A stretch of 64,000 nt of DNA, from positions 82,336 to 146,335 of the forward strand of contig CAYMCQ010000001.1 in NCBI GenBank assembly GCA_964389025.1, read 5' to 3'. This document shows, in pieces, positions 40,844 to 49,606 of this stretch. Within the stretch, counting starts at the first letter, position 1; the number at the start of each line of letters is the position of its first letter. A program made the translations under genes and the position numbers. The stretch is from CAYMCQ01 sp964389025. Its GTDB lineage: Bacteria > Verrucomicrobiota > Verrucomicrobiia > Limisphaerales > CAYMCQ01. A model generated the notes under the pieces. The model was not told the origin of the DNA. It ran no database searches and worked only from the letters and a program-made list of their open reading frames with translations.

Positions 40844-41845
40844 TCACATACGAATGATGATGTCGTAGAGTTTCTTTAGCTTCTGCTCGCCGAGTTCCTT
40901 GAGCGAAGTAATTGGCTCTTTGAGCGCCAACCGCCGAAAAGCCAGATCATAAACCTCCTGCTTGGCCAGTCCGAGCCGACCGGCTTTCGACCAAATTGAT
41001 TTGAAGAGTTGCTGACGCCACTCATCCGGGGCTTTCCGCCTGATTTTGGAGCGTTGCTGGGGGACTTGTTGGCGAAGCCACTGAATCGCATTTTCACCAA
41101 ATTCAACAGGTATCAGCTTATAGGACGTCACCTTGAAACGCCGATATAGATGGGAATACCAACTTGAATGCGAATCTGGCCGACCTGCGAGGGCGTCAAT
41201 TCCCGCGAGAGAATCAATCAATCGCTTGATCTCGAAAGCCGTGGCTTCGTCAATGTGCCGATGGTCCGGCTGGATAATGTTTTTTTGAAGAATCTTCTTA
41301 TTCTCCACGTAATCACCAGCAACTTGGGTGTTGTTGTCGCCTACAATCGTTTGTCGAATCGCGCCGGAAGATTCTTTGTCTGGCGTCGTCGTCACCCGCT
41401 TTGATTTTCTGCGCGGTGAAGATGAGGTTGCGCGTCTTCCAGAAAGTGATGCTCGGATTTCAGAGAGGAGTTTCTTTTGCGCGTCGTTTGGATTCAACCC
41501 GACAAGATCAATGTAAACGATGGAAGCGAGCAACCCGGGTGGTTTGCAGTCGCGCACTCGCACCGTGATAAGCGTCCTGTTTTCGCCCGTCGGGTCTTTC
41601 GCAAATGCTGCCGCCCATTCTGCTTCGGGGAATTTTGCCCCAAGATAATCGGGCGAAAGCACTGCCAGAGTTCGCTTTCCTCGCTGCACCGCCTTGTGCA
41701 TCTCAGACACGAAATTTGAACCGGCAACAAAATCCTGCGCCTGCAAGATTGTGCTGAAACCCGATTGATCCAACCAATCGCCGATGCCCATCGCCCAATG
41801 GACATCGGCCTTGTTATAGCTGATGAAGAAATCGGCTTGGTCCAT
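40844..41845 (-). CDS. TIR-domain protein with C-terminal helical region
   Basis: A 333-residue protein. Residues 1-135 form a bacterial TIR domain: DFFISYNKADVHWAMGIGDWL, LQAQDFVAGSNFV and LSPDYLGAKFPEAEWAAAF, where Glu76 in the EW pair is the likely NADase catalytic residue. The middle has the low-complexity motif VGDNNTQVAGDYV seen in many bacterial defence proteins with linked signalling domains. The C-terminal part (WYSHLYRRFKVTSYKLIP onward) resembles an ORF6C-like DNA- or protein-binding segment (tentative). It is probably an antiphage effector that depletes NAD. It converges with the hydroxylase gene and is followed upstream by a repeat copy at 41934. Confidence 0.82.
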   Translation of the reverse strand: MDQADFFISYNKADVHWAMGIGDWLDQSGFSTILQAQDFVAGSNFVSEMHKAVQRGKRTLAVLSPDYLGAKFPEAEWAAAFAKDPTGENRTLITVRVRDCKPPGLLASIVYIDLVGLNPNDAQKKLLSEIRASLSGRRATSSSPRRKSKRVTTTPDKESSGAIRQTIVGDNNTQVAGDYVENKKILQKNIIQPDHRHIDEATAFEIKRLIDSLAGIDALAGRPDSHSSWYSHLYRRFKVTSYKLIPVEFGENAIQWLRQQVPQQRSKIRRKAPDEWRQQLFKSIWSKAGRLGLAKQEVYDLAFRRLALKEPITSLKELGEQKLKKLYDIIIRM

Positions 41846-41933
41846 GTTTAGTCTTCAAGTGTGCCTGTTTTGACGAGCAGGAGATTATCACTCTGTTAAC
41901 AGCGGGCAAGATTTCGAGGATGCGACTTGAGAC

Positions 41934-42179
41934 GCCGTGACCAACGCGCGGTTTGCTTCGCTTCACGGGCTGCCCGTCGCCCCGTCTCCCTCTCGACGAC
42001 GCCCGCTCCACTTCTCAAACCGCGCGCTCGTCACGAGCTTGCATTTGTCAGGGCCACAGGTGCGGCGGGCTTCCGTCTGCGGCTCGGCGGCGGGTCGTTG
42101 CGCTGCGGCTGCGATTCGTTAAGCACTTCTCTCCGTCCTCCGCTCCACTTTTCCCGCTCGCCGACCGCAGATCGAAGCC
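41934..42179 (+). repeat. Dispersed 246-bp repeat, copy 1
   Basis: Starts GCCGTGACCAACGCGCGG and ends GACCGCAGATCGAAGC. It aligns along its length with copy 2 at 54698-54943 and, minus an internal stretch, with copy 3 at 57323-57440, all in the same orientation. Open frames through it are inconsistent between copies, so it is probably not coding. Confidence 0.85.
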
Positions 42180-42215
42180 GGGTTCATTATGAGTTTCCCG
42201 GCCAGTGACAAACTT

Positions 42216-43157
42216 TCACTTCACTTTCAAAAGTCGGCGCAGTTGCCTCGGGTCGGAATCTGGCATCCCGATTTTGTCCAACACCCAATAGTCCCTCTCG
42301 TCGCCTTTCAATTCCAAGCGTTTTGCCTCGGCCATGAAGCGACGGGCCTTCGCAGCCAGACTTCGACGCGCTGATTCGTTTGCGTCGAGCTTCGTGCCCT
42401 GACGCTGCACGTCGCGGGAATGGTGTAATTTCGTGACAGAGCGCCACTTCAAATCCCGGTTGTAGTCGAAGCTCCAGTAACGCGGGATGACAATCATCGT
42501 GCCGTATGGAGTGATGTTAACGCTCAACTTCTGGAGCAGCGGTTTGTCATGTTCCATCCCGTAAAGCGTCCACTTGTGGCAAAAGGCATCGAAGACGTTT
42601 TCAAAACGATTCTTCTTGCTACGCCAAGCAAAGTTCCAATTGTCGGGCCGAAAATTCCGTTCGGAAACCATTCGCCGACGAATCACTCCTGAATCGCTTC
42701 GATGTTCGGCAAGGTCGAAGCGGTCTTTGATCCACTTCCAGTCGGCGAGGAACTCCGAGTCCTTTAACAGACGTTTCTCTCTCGCGTCGAATTTATGCTG
42801 GGCCTCAATGAGCGATTCGTAGCTGCCGCCCTTCACCAAATGTTCGTGTTCGGAAATCACGTCGCACGTTTCCTCACTCGGCGGAGCGCCGAGCAGTGCG
42901 ATTAACGCGCGGCACTCATCCGTGGGGAGTTTTCCCCGTTCCGCCAGCGCGATTAAGTGCTCGGCCAAACCGATGATGTCAACCGGCCACAAAGAAAATG
43001 GCACGAGCAGCCACGCTCCCAACCTTTGGAGACTTTCGTCGTTGTGCAGGTTCTCGGGCAAGAGGTGAAACCGCTTAATGAGTGCCGCGCCCGGACGCAC
43101 ACGACGGAACGCGAGTTTGGATTGCCGTCGCAAAGCATCATGCAGGGAATTGCTCAT
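42216..43157 (-). CDS. Unknown protein in defence island
   Basis: A 313-residue protein starting MSNSLHDALRRQSKLAFRR. No transmembrane helix and no recognised catalytic motif. Visible segments: PENLHNDESLQRLGAWLLVPFSLWPVDIIGLAEHLIALAERG (helical), FRPDNWNFAWRSKKNRFENVFDAFCHKWTLYG, and a basic C-terminal part (RQGTKLDANESARRSLAAKARRFMAEAKRLELK). A longer frame to 43217 exists. It is divergent from the HNH/glycine-zipper gene at 43321 and lies between repeat copies 1 and 2, so a defence or regulatory role is possible but unproven. Confidence 0.6.
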   Translation of the reverse strand: MSNSLHDALRRQSKLAFRRVRPGAALIKRFHLLPENLHNDESLQRLGAWLLVPFSLWPVDIIGLAEHLIALAERGKLPTDECRALIALLGAPPSEETCDVISEHEHLVKGGSYESLIEAQHKFDAREKRLLKDSEFLADWKWIKDRFDLAEHRSDSGVIRRRMVSERNFRPDNWNFAWRSKKNRFENVFDAFCHKWTLYGMEHDKPLLQKLSVNITPYGTMIVIPRYWSFDYNRDLKWRSVTKLHHSRDVQRQGTKLDANESARRSLAAKARRFMAEAKRLELKGDERDYWVLDKIGMPDSDPRQLRRLLKVK

Positions 43158-43320
43158 GGCGGATATGCTAAACAGAGTCCCAGCACAAGTCACGGTGCGG
43201 ACAGCAATTGTCCGCAATGGTCGTCCTTATCTTCTTGAGCGGCGCATGGCATACGTTCCCAAGATTGAACAGTTCGTGTCCTGCCGATGGTTTCGGCTAT
43301 CGCGGGCAAAACAACAACTG

Positions 43321-43749
43321 ATGAACATGAGATTCACGAAAGAACAACTGGATCAGATTTACCGCAAGACGAGCGGCTACTGCCACCTTTGCCATGCGAA
43401 GCTGTCGCGGAAAAACCACGCGCAGCACGGCTCGCGAGGCGCGTGGCACGTTGAACATTCCGTGCCGCGTGCCAAAGGCGGGACGGACCATCTCCATAAC
43501 CTCAAGCCCGCCTGTATTTCATGCAATCTCGACAAAGGCACTCAAACCACCCGCACAGCGCGTGGGCGCAATGGGAAAACTCGCGCCCCGATGTCGGTCG
43601 AGAAGCGAAAGCAGGCAAAATCAGAGAACGCATTCCTGGGCGCAATAGGCGGTGGCGTGGTTGGTTTCGCAGTGGGAGGACCAATTGGCGCAACCATCGG
43701 GGCGATTGCAGGTGGCAGCTTGGCCGGGGCGCAAAATCCCGACAAATAA
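43321..43749 (+). CDS. HNH nuclease with a C-terminal glycine zipper
   Basis: A 142-residue protein starting MNMRFTKEQLDQIYRKTSG. Residues 20-70 form an HNH nuclease core with zinc knuckles: CHLC (21-24), WHVEHSVPRAKGG (E45-H46 catalytic region), LKPACISCN (C65, C68). Residues 107-136 form a glycine zipper, GAIGGGVVGFAVGG then PIGATIGAIAGGSLAG, likely to insert in membranes. A nuclease joined to a membrane-seeking segment suggests membrane tethering or a pore, possibly a toxic effector (inference). A longer frame reaching 43078 overlaps the divergent gene antisense and is probably spurious. Confidence 0.7.
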   Translation: MNMRFTKEQLDQIYRKTSGYCHLCHAKLSRKNHAQHGSRGAWHVEHSVPRAKGGTDHLHNLKPACISCNLDKGTQTTRTARGRNGKTRAPMSVEKRKQAKSENAFLGAIGGGVVGFAVGGPIGATIGAIAGGSLAGAQNPDK

Positions 43750-43872
43750 GCAGAATATGACGACCACACTGAAAAAAGTATGACAATTCAACAAGTCGCG
43801 AATCACGACTGCATCATGTGCGTTGTCGCTCGGCAGCCGGTCTGTTACAAATGGGAAAGTAGTTTTAGACCT

Positions 43873-44607
43873 ATGGCATCCATTCTCAACTTTTTGAAAG
43901 TTGCGGACTCGTATGAACGCAAGGCGCGATTCTTTCCTGCTTTCATCGTTATTCTTCCCATTATCGCGTTTGTGATGTCATTGAATCTTCGTGGCGAAGG
44001 TTGGGTGATGAAACTGTTGGTGGCTGGTGGGGCTGGTAGCGCGCTCGTTGTCGCGTTAGCACAAATGGCGAGTGCTGCTGGCAATCGTTTTGGAGACAAG
44101 TTTTGGAAGCAACGCGGCGGATTGCCGACGGTTCGCTGGTTGCGAGCGTCTGACACAACTCATTCGAGTCAACAAAAGGAGCAATGGTTTGTTGCCATCA
44201 AAAAATTGACGGGCCTCGACATTCCGGCAACAGTCGCAATTCGCCCAACGGAGGAAGATGCCATTATTGCTGATGCTATCCGCCAGTTGCGGTATCAGAT
44301 TCGCGGCAAGGCGGCAGCGAAGATGGTGGACAAACATAATGAGGAATACGGCTTTGCTCGAAATCTTGCAGGCTTGCGCTGGCCCATGCTCGGTTCTGCA
44401 ACTCTTGGGATTGTTGGCTGTGCGGTTGCGTGGCATTTTGAACATGGTTCAGTGATTGGGTGCATCCTCGCAACTTGTTTACTCATCTACGCGCTCGTCA
44501 TGTTCTTTTGGTTGCCCGGCTATGTGGAGCGAGCCGGGGATCGTTATTCGGAAAGCCTTTTTAGCATACCCGCGTTTTCACCTCCTCCTAAACCGACGAA
44601 ACGATGA
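43873..44607 (+). CDS. Four-helix membrane protein, possible pore-forming effector
   Basis: A 244-residue protein starting MASILNFLKVADSYERKARF. TM helices at about 19-37, 47-67, 169-188 and 193-214, with a soluble region between pairs containing NRFGDKFWKQRGGLPTVRWLRASDTTHSSQQKEQWF. The two-plus-two helix layout with a conserved cytosolic loop resembles predicted pore-forming effectors such as SLATT or S-4TM proteins in nucleotide-signalling or ubiquitin-like defence operons (inference; no family confirmed). It is followed 43 bases later by the MBL gene and then the E2-E1-JAB gene, all one strand. The C-terminus is proline rich. Confidence 0.6.
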   Translation: MASILNFLKVADSYERKARFFPAFIVILPIIAFVMSLNLRGEGWVMKLLVAGGAGSALVVALAQMASAAGNRFGDKFWKQRGGLPTVRWLRASDTTHSSQQKEQWFVAIKKLTGLDIPATVAIRPTEEDAIIADAIRQLRYQIRGKAAAKMVDKHNEEYGFARNLAGLRWPMLGSATLGIVGCAVAWHFEHGSVIGCILATCLLIYALVMFFWLPGYVERAGDRYSESLFSIPAFSPPPKPTKR

Positions 44608-44650
44608 ACAACCACCAAACAAAATATAGCTGCGACACTTTTTAACCAAT

Positions 44651-45751
44651 ATGCACACTGCAACTTTTTATCCGATTGGCAATGCCGACACTTGTTTGAT
44701 TGAACTCGAAAAGGGCAAGAAGCTGCTTTTCGACTACGCGAACATGCGCGACCCGGACGATGACGCCGACAAGCGTATGGATGTGGCGTCTGAATTAAGA
44801 AACGTGTTGGAAGCGGCCAGGCGCGATTACTTCGATGTCGTTGCTTTCACTCACTGTGACGACGATCATATTCACGGAGCTAGTGAATTCTTCTATCTGG
44901 AGCACGCTGAGAAATATCAGTCGGAAGACCGGATCAAAATCAATGAACTTTGGGTGACTTCCGCGATGATTCTGGAAGAAGGCGTTGATGACGAAGCACG
45001 GATTCTTCGTGCTGAAGCGCGACACCGGCTCATCCAAGGAAAAGGAATCCGCGTCTTTTCACGCCCCGAGGCGTTGGGAGATTGGCTTGCCGAAAACGGC
45101 GTTTCGCTGGAATCCCGTCGCCATCTGATTACTAATGCCGGCAAGCTTGTTTCCACCGTCACCAAGGACGCGGATGGCGTCGAGTTCTTCGTTCATTCGC
45201 CATTTTCAAAGCACTGTGATGAAGGCGATATAGATCGAAACACAGCCTCGTTGGTTGTGCAGGCGACGTTCGACACAGGAACGAAGTTGCTACTTGCCGC
45301 AGATACCGTCCACGAGGTCTGGCAGGACATCGTGAATATTACAAAGGCGCACAAGAATGAATCGCGGCTGGCGTGGGACATCTACAAACTGCCACATCAT
45401 TGTAGTTACCTGAGCATTGGGCCTGATAAGGGCAAGGAAAAGACAGACCCCGTTGAAGAAGTTCGCTGGCTCTTGGATCAAGGCCAACAAGGCGCAAGCG
45501 TTGTCATTACCAGTGATCCGATTCCGGCGGGCGATTCGACGCAGCCGCCGCATCGCCAAGCATACAATTGCTATAAAGAGCATGTCGCGAAGATTAACGG
45601 CCAGATCAAGGTGACAATGGAGCATCCTTCCAAAGAGAAGCCGGAAAAACTCACGATCAAAATTGACGGCATCGGCGGCGCGACCGTCGCAAAGCAAATT
45701 ACTGCTCCGGCAATCATCGTTACTGGCCGTCCAGCCCCACGAGCAGGTTGA
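44651..45751 (+). CDS. Metallo-beta-lactamase-fold protein of the E1/E2/JAB cassette
   Basis: A 366-residue MBL-fold protein. The metal motif FTHCDDDHIHG (residues 66-76) reads H-x-D-x-D-H, with Asp in place of the usual second His. Later ligands: LLLAADT, then KLPHHCSYLS. The size and the ATFYPIGNADTCLIEL start resemble MBL proteins found near prokaryotic E1/E2/JAB genes and ComEC-like hydrolases. It may act on a nucleotide or nucleic-acid substrate (inference). Its stop abuts the start of the E2-E1-JAB gene (TGA ATG), so translation is coupled. Confidence 0.75.
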   Translation: MHTATFYPIGNADTCLIELEKGKKLLFDYANMRDPDDDADKRMDVASELRNVLEAARRDYFDVVAFTHCDDDHIHGASEFFYLEHAEKYQSEDRIKINELWVTSAMILEEGVDDEARILRAEARHRLIQGKGIRVFSRPEALGDWLAENGVSLESRRHLITNAGKLVSTVTKDADGVEFFVHSPFSKHCDEGDIDRNTASLVVQATFDTGTKLLLAADTVHEVWQDIVNITKAHKNESRLAWDIYKLPHHCSYLSIGPDKGKEKTDPVEEVRWLLDQGQQGASVVITSDPIPAGDSTQPPHRQAYNCYKEHVAKINGQIKVTMEHPSKEKPEKLTIKIDGIGGATVAKQITAPAIIVTGRPAPRAG

Positions 45752-48010
45752 ATGTTGACTCCATTTCTCAACGGCGACGCCAAGGAAATCCCTGCTGCAA
45801 AATTAAAGATTCCTAAAGCACGCGAGCTGGCCGAATTGCTTCAACGGCCACATTTGCCTTTTGCATGCTTACTGCGTTGTGAAATTACGAAGTCGGGCGT
45901 GTGTGAAATTGTAATTCTCGAAGTCGAGGTCGAGTTGGGGCAGAAAAAAGTCCACGATATTCGTCAACACGAATCCGTTGGTGTCGTCTTTGATCCCGCA
46001 GATAAACTTGCGCCCGAAGTGCTCGCCCTTCGGGACGATTTCCCGGTTGCTCCACATCAAAACCTTCGTCCGTTTGACAGGCCGCGCTCCCTCTGCCTTT
46101 TTGAAGAGCCGTATTCGGAACTAAAACTTCATTGGTCGGCTTTAGCTTTTGTTGAGCGAATCCGCGAGTGGCTACGATTGACTGCGCGGGGCGAACTCCA
46201 CCAAGAAGATCAACCGCTAGAGCCGCTTCTTGGAGGCGCGGATGGAACGATGATTTTGCCGCACGATTTTATCGAGCACCCCGACGCGCAAAAACCTTCG
46301 GTTATTGCCATCGAACAACTCAACGACTCCAAGGAGAAACCAGTTTACCGAGTCCACTTCAACCGCGCATCCGAGCAGGGGAAAAAGCCGCGAGTTATTG
46401 CAACCGTATTCACAACGCCGCCCATCGAGCACGGCATCATTCACTCACAGCCAACCAACCTTTACGAGCTTCATGAGTTTTGCCAGAAAGCGAGATATGA
46501 CCTCTTAGGAGAGTTGAGCGCGCGACTCAAAAATTGGATCGTTGAAAAAAGTGTGGGAGACATCAATGACGCGCGTCTCGTGCTGGTAGCCATCTTTCCA
46601 AAGATGCGTCAAGCAAATGCCGCAGTTGAATATCCTGACATTTGGGTTTTCTGTTCTCCCGACTCGATCCATCAAATTGCTGTCGCGCTCGGAGTGGAGG
46701 GAGAAAAGAAAATCGGCGGATTCGCTGGAGTCGTAATCAATGTGGACAGAAACAAAGTTGAGGATTGGTCCACAGCTAAGAAGGTCGGTGTTTTCCCGTT
46801 ACGCCCGGTTTATACTTTAACTCCAGCCAGAGCTGCTGTTTTTAACGGATTCAGTCAGCCGATTGAGAAACGCATCATCGCAATCGGGATGGGGGCGCTC
46901 GGTTCACAAGTCTTCAACAATTTAGTGCGGTCTGGTGTTGGTGAATGGACGCTCATAGATAAGGATATTCTTCTCCCACACAATTGTGCGAGACACGCAC
47001 TGCCTGGCAATTTCGCTGGAGTCAGCAAGGCCGATGGTCTCGCTTTCGTGGCGAATGTTACTATCGAACGAACCCCGCCAACCCGAAGCATTTCGGCAGA
47101 CGTTCTCGAACCGGGCGACAAACAGGAAGAATTGTCGAAGGCGCTTAGAGACGCGGAGGTCATTCTGGATTTCTCGGCTTCCGTGAGCGTGGCTCGCCAT
47201 CTGTCAAATGAGACAGTTGCGAAAGGGCGACGGATTTCTGCGTTCCTCAATCCATCCGGCACAGACCTTGTCGTTCTGGCAGAGGACACGGCGCGAAAGT
47301 TCCCGTTGGTTTGGTTGGAGATGGAGTATTACCGCCTGCTCGCGGTTGAGAATTCGTTGTCAGAACACCTCGCCGGTGATGGTGGTCAAGTTCGATATGC
47401 CCGATCATGCGGGGACATCAGCAGCAGGATGAGTCAAAGTTTAGTCGCGCTGCACTCAGCCATCGGCAGCCAGGCGTTGCGTCAGTTGCTTGAACACAAG
47501 GCAGCTTCCATCGCAGTCTTCCGTGCCGACAAAGACAGCTTTGAAGTCCGTAAACTCGCTTTTGAACCTGCGCCATTCAGCGCAAACGAGGATTCAGGTT
47601 GGACAGTATGTGTTTCGGAAATGGTATTGGGCAAAGTCCATCGGATGCGTAAGGAACATTTACCGAATGAAACAGGGGGCGTCTTGGTCGGCAACTTCGA
47701 CCGTCAGCGACGCGTCATTTACGTCGTTGATGCGCTTGGATCGCCGAAAGACAGCACGGAGTGGCCAACGCTTTACATTCGAGGGGTTCGCGGACTTCGA
47801 GCCGAATTAGAAAGAATTGGAAAGTTGACGCTCTCAAACCTCGAATATGTAGGTGAGTGGCATTCCCATCCTCCGAAATGTGCGCCCAGGCCGAGTTCAA
47901 CTGATCAGCGCGCACTTACCGCTCTTGCAGAACAAATGGCCGGGACAGGTTTGCCTGCTGTCATGCTCATTGTGGCGGAGCGAAACCGCCAGGGTTTCTT
48001 TCTTCGGTAG
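45752..48010 (+). CDS. E2-E1-JAB fusion protein (ubiquitin-like conjugation and removal)
   Basis: A 752-residue protein with three parts. Residues 1-160: an E2/UBC-like domain with the candidate catalytic Cys115 in PRSLCLFEEPY followed by SALAFVERIREWL and ARGELH. Residues 370-580: a ThiF/E1 domain with AIGMGALGSQVF, LIDKDILLPHNCARHALPG and a possible adenylate-acceptor Cys553. Residues 620-752: a JAB/MPN metalloprotease with Glu640, HSHP (704-707) and Asp718, i.e. the full JAMM motif. It could activate, transfer and remove a ubiquitin-like or other protein modifier. No CD-NTase and no separate ubiquitin-like gene were seen nearby. It follows the MBL gene with no gap. Confidence 0.85.
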   Translation: MLTPFLNGDAKEIPAAKLKIPKARELAELLQRPHLPFACLLRCEITKSGVCEIVILEVEVELGQKKVHDIRQHESVGVVFDPADKLAPEVLALRDDFPVAPHQNLRPFDRPRSLCLFEEPYSELKLHWSALAFVERIREWLRLTARGELHQEDQPLEPLLGGADGTMILPHDFIEHPDAQKPSVIAIEQLNDSKEKPVYRVHFNRASEQGKKPRVIATVFTTPPIEHGIIHSQPTNLYELHEFCQKARYDLLGELSARLKNWIVEKSVGDINDARLVLVAIFPKMRQANAAVEYPDIWVFCSPDSIHQIAVALGVEGEKKIGGFAGVVINVDRNKVEDWSTAKKVGVFPLRPVYTLTPARAAVFNGFSQPIEKRIIAIGMGALGSQVFNNLVRSGVGEWTLIDKDILLPHNCARHALPGNFAGVSKADGLAFVANVTIERTPPTRSISADVLEPGDKQEELSKALRDAEVILDFSASVSVARHLSNETVAKGRRISAFLNPSGTDLVVLAEDTARKFPLVWLEMEYYRLLAVENSLSEHLAGDGGQVRYARSCGDISSRMSQSLVALHSAIGSQALRQLLEHKAASIAVFRADKDSFEVRKLAFEPAPFSANEDSGWTVCVSEMVLGKVHRMRKEHLPNETGGVLVGNFDRQRRVIYVVDALGSPKDSTEWPTLYIRGVRGLRAELERIGKLTLSNLEYVGEWHSHPPKCAPRPSSTDQRALTALAEQMAGTGLPAVMLIVAERNRQGFFLR

Positions 48011-48169
48011 TGGCATGACTTTCATGTTTCTCATCAATCAATTCGTGGCTGTCACCGTGGCCAACGCTTGGTTGTTCCAAGTCCGCGCGGGTAGGACTGT
48101 ATTCGTCCGTGCGATTTTGTTATTTTCATGGCCGCATTAACAACATGGCGGTCGCACGCGGATTAAGGA

Positions 48170-49606
48170 ATGATTTACTCAGACCTAAAGTCACTTTTTG
48201 CTGAATCACCGACGCTCTGGCTGTTGCGGGCTGAAAACGCGCCGCTTGTCTTGGCGACCTTGTTTGCCGCCTTCAAGCGGGAGCATCACGCGGTTGTCCA
48301 GGAAAGCCGATTGCGCTCGCTGCTGGAAATAGAAATGGAAGAACTGCGCGAGGCCGATGCACCCCACGGGGAGAAGGCTGCGAAAGATTATTTGGTTGAA
48401 TGGGCAGATGCGGACCACGGTTACGTTCACCGATTTCAACCAGCCGACAGCGATGAGCCGGCCTATGAACTGACACCCGAAATCGAGCGCGTGTTCCAGT
48501 GGCTTGAGTCTCTCAAGCCGCGTCCTCACGTCGGCACTGAGTCCAAGTTCAAAAGTCTCGCCAACACGCTCGCTGAAGTAATCGAAAACGCAACGCGCGA
48601 ACCCGACGTGCGGATTCAAAAGTTGCGGGCGGAACAAGTGCGTCTTCAGGCGCAGATTGATGAGATTGAGAGAACTGGTGTTGTCCCGGTCTATTCCGCG
48701 ACCCAGATCAACGAACGCTTCCAGAACCTTCTCGAAATCGCGCGCCAGTTGCTCGGAGATTTTCGGGAAGTCGAACGTCATTTCCGGGTCGTCACGGAAG
48801 ATATTGTTGTCCGCCAGACTGACGCGACCGCGACGCGCGGCGGGATCGTCAGCCAGACGCTAGACGCTCAAGATCGCTTGCGTGAGTCCAGTCAGGGACA
48901 AAGCTTCTATGCCTTTTGGGATTTCCTCCTAGCGTCAGAACGCCGCAGGGAGTTCAACGAGTTGGTCGAAAAAGCCTACATGCTTGAGGAACTTTCGGAG
49001 CAACTGCGCGCCGACACGATGCTACGGGGACTTCAACTGCATCTTCGGATCGAGGGGGCAAAAGTGCTGGCGTCAAACGAGCGGTTGGTAGCGCAACTCC
49101 GCCGCATTCTCGACGTTCGTGAATCCGCCGAACGGCGGGAAGTTGGTCGCCTTCTCCAAGAAATCAAAAGCCTTGCGCATGATTCGCGTGAAATGCCCGC
49201 CCAAACCGAGTTGCTGGAAATAGACGGCGCGTTGGGGTTGGGTTCGTTGATGTCAAAAAGCTTTTGGACGGCACCTACTGTGGTCGAGTTTGGCGGTGAC
49301 TTGGAGGTGGATGAGGGCGGCGACTACCACGATGCGCTGGAAGCCTTCCTACGCCTTCATCCTGTGGATTTCGACAAGCTGCGGGAAAACATCCGCGAGT
49401 TCCTGCAAACGCGAGTCCAAGTGTCCCTCACCGAGTTGCTCGCGGAGTATCCGCCGCGCAACGGCATTCTCGAAGTGCTGGCTTACCTCGTCATCGCCGA
49501 GTCCGACGGGCCGCATGTGATTTTCGACGAATTTGATTTTATTGAACTGGCCGACACTCCGCGCCGTCGTTTCAGAGTGCCCAGGGTGATTTTCTCCAAC
49601 ACATGA
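48170..49606 (+). CDS. jetA: Wadjet subunit JetA (DUF3375)
   Basis: A 478-residue kleisin-like subunit of the Wadjet plasmid-defence SMC complex. Opening IYSDLKSLFAESPTLWLLRAENAPLVLATL is typical for DUF3375, followed by a winged-helix part and a coiled coil around residues 140-180. A C-terminal winged-helix region ends FDEFDFIELADTPRRRFRVPRVIFSNT. It links the two JetC heads. The stop overlaps the jetB start by four bases (ATGA at 49603). The operon is preceded by about 160 bases with no gene. Confidence 0.88.
   Translation: MIYSDLKSLFAESPTLWLLRAENAPLVLATLFAAFKREHHAVVQESRLRSLLEIEMEELREADAPHGEKAAKDYLVEWADADHGYVHRFQPADSDEPAYELTPEIERVFQWLESLKPRPHVGTESKFKSLANTLAEVIENATREPDVRIQKLRAEQVRLQAQIDEIERTGVVPVYSATQINERFQNLLEIARQLLGDFREVERHFRVVTEDIVVRQTDATATRGGIVSQTLDAQDRLRESSQGQSFYAFWDFLLASERRREFNELVEKAYMLEELSEQLRADTMLRGLQLHLRIEGAKVLASNERLVAQLRRILDVRESAERREVGRLLQEIKSLAHDSREMPAQTELLEIDGALGLGSLMSKSFWTAPTVVEFGGDLEVDEGGDYHDALEAFLRLHPVDFDKLRENIREFLQTRVQVSLTELLAEYPPRNGILEVLAYLVIAESDGPHVIFDEFDFIELADTPRRRFRVPRVIFSNT

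Noticed and set aside
41934..42179. Repeat copy 1 as a small protein gene
   Set aside because: Frames differ between the three copies and contain stops; copy 3 lacks half the sequence, so coding is unlikely.
43078..43320. N-terminal extension of the HNH protein
   Set aside because: It overlaps the start of the divergent gene antisense and has no HNH-related sequence.
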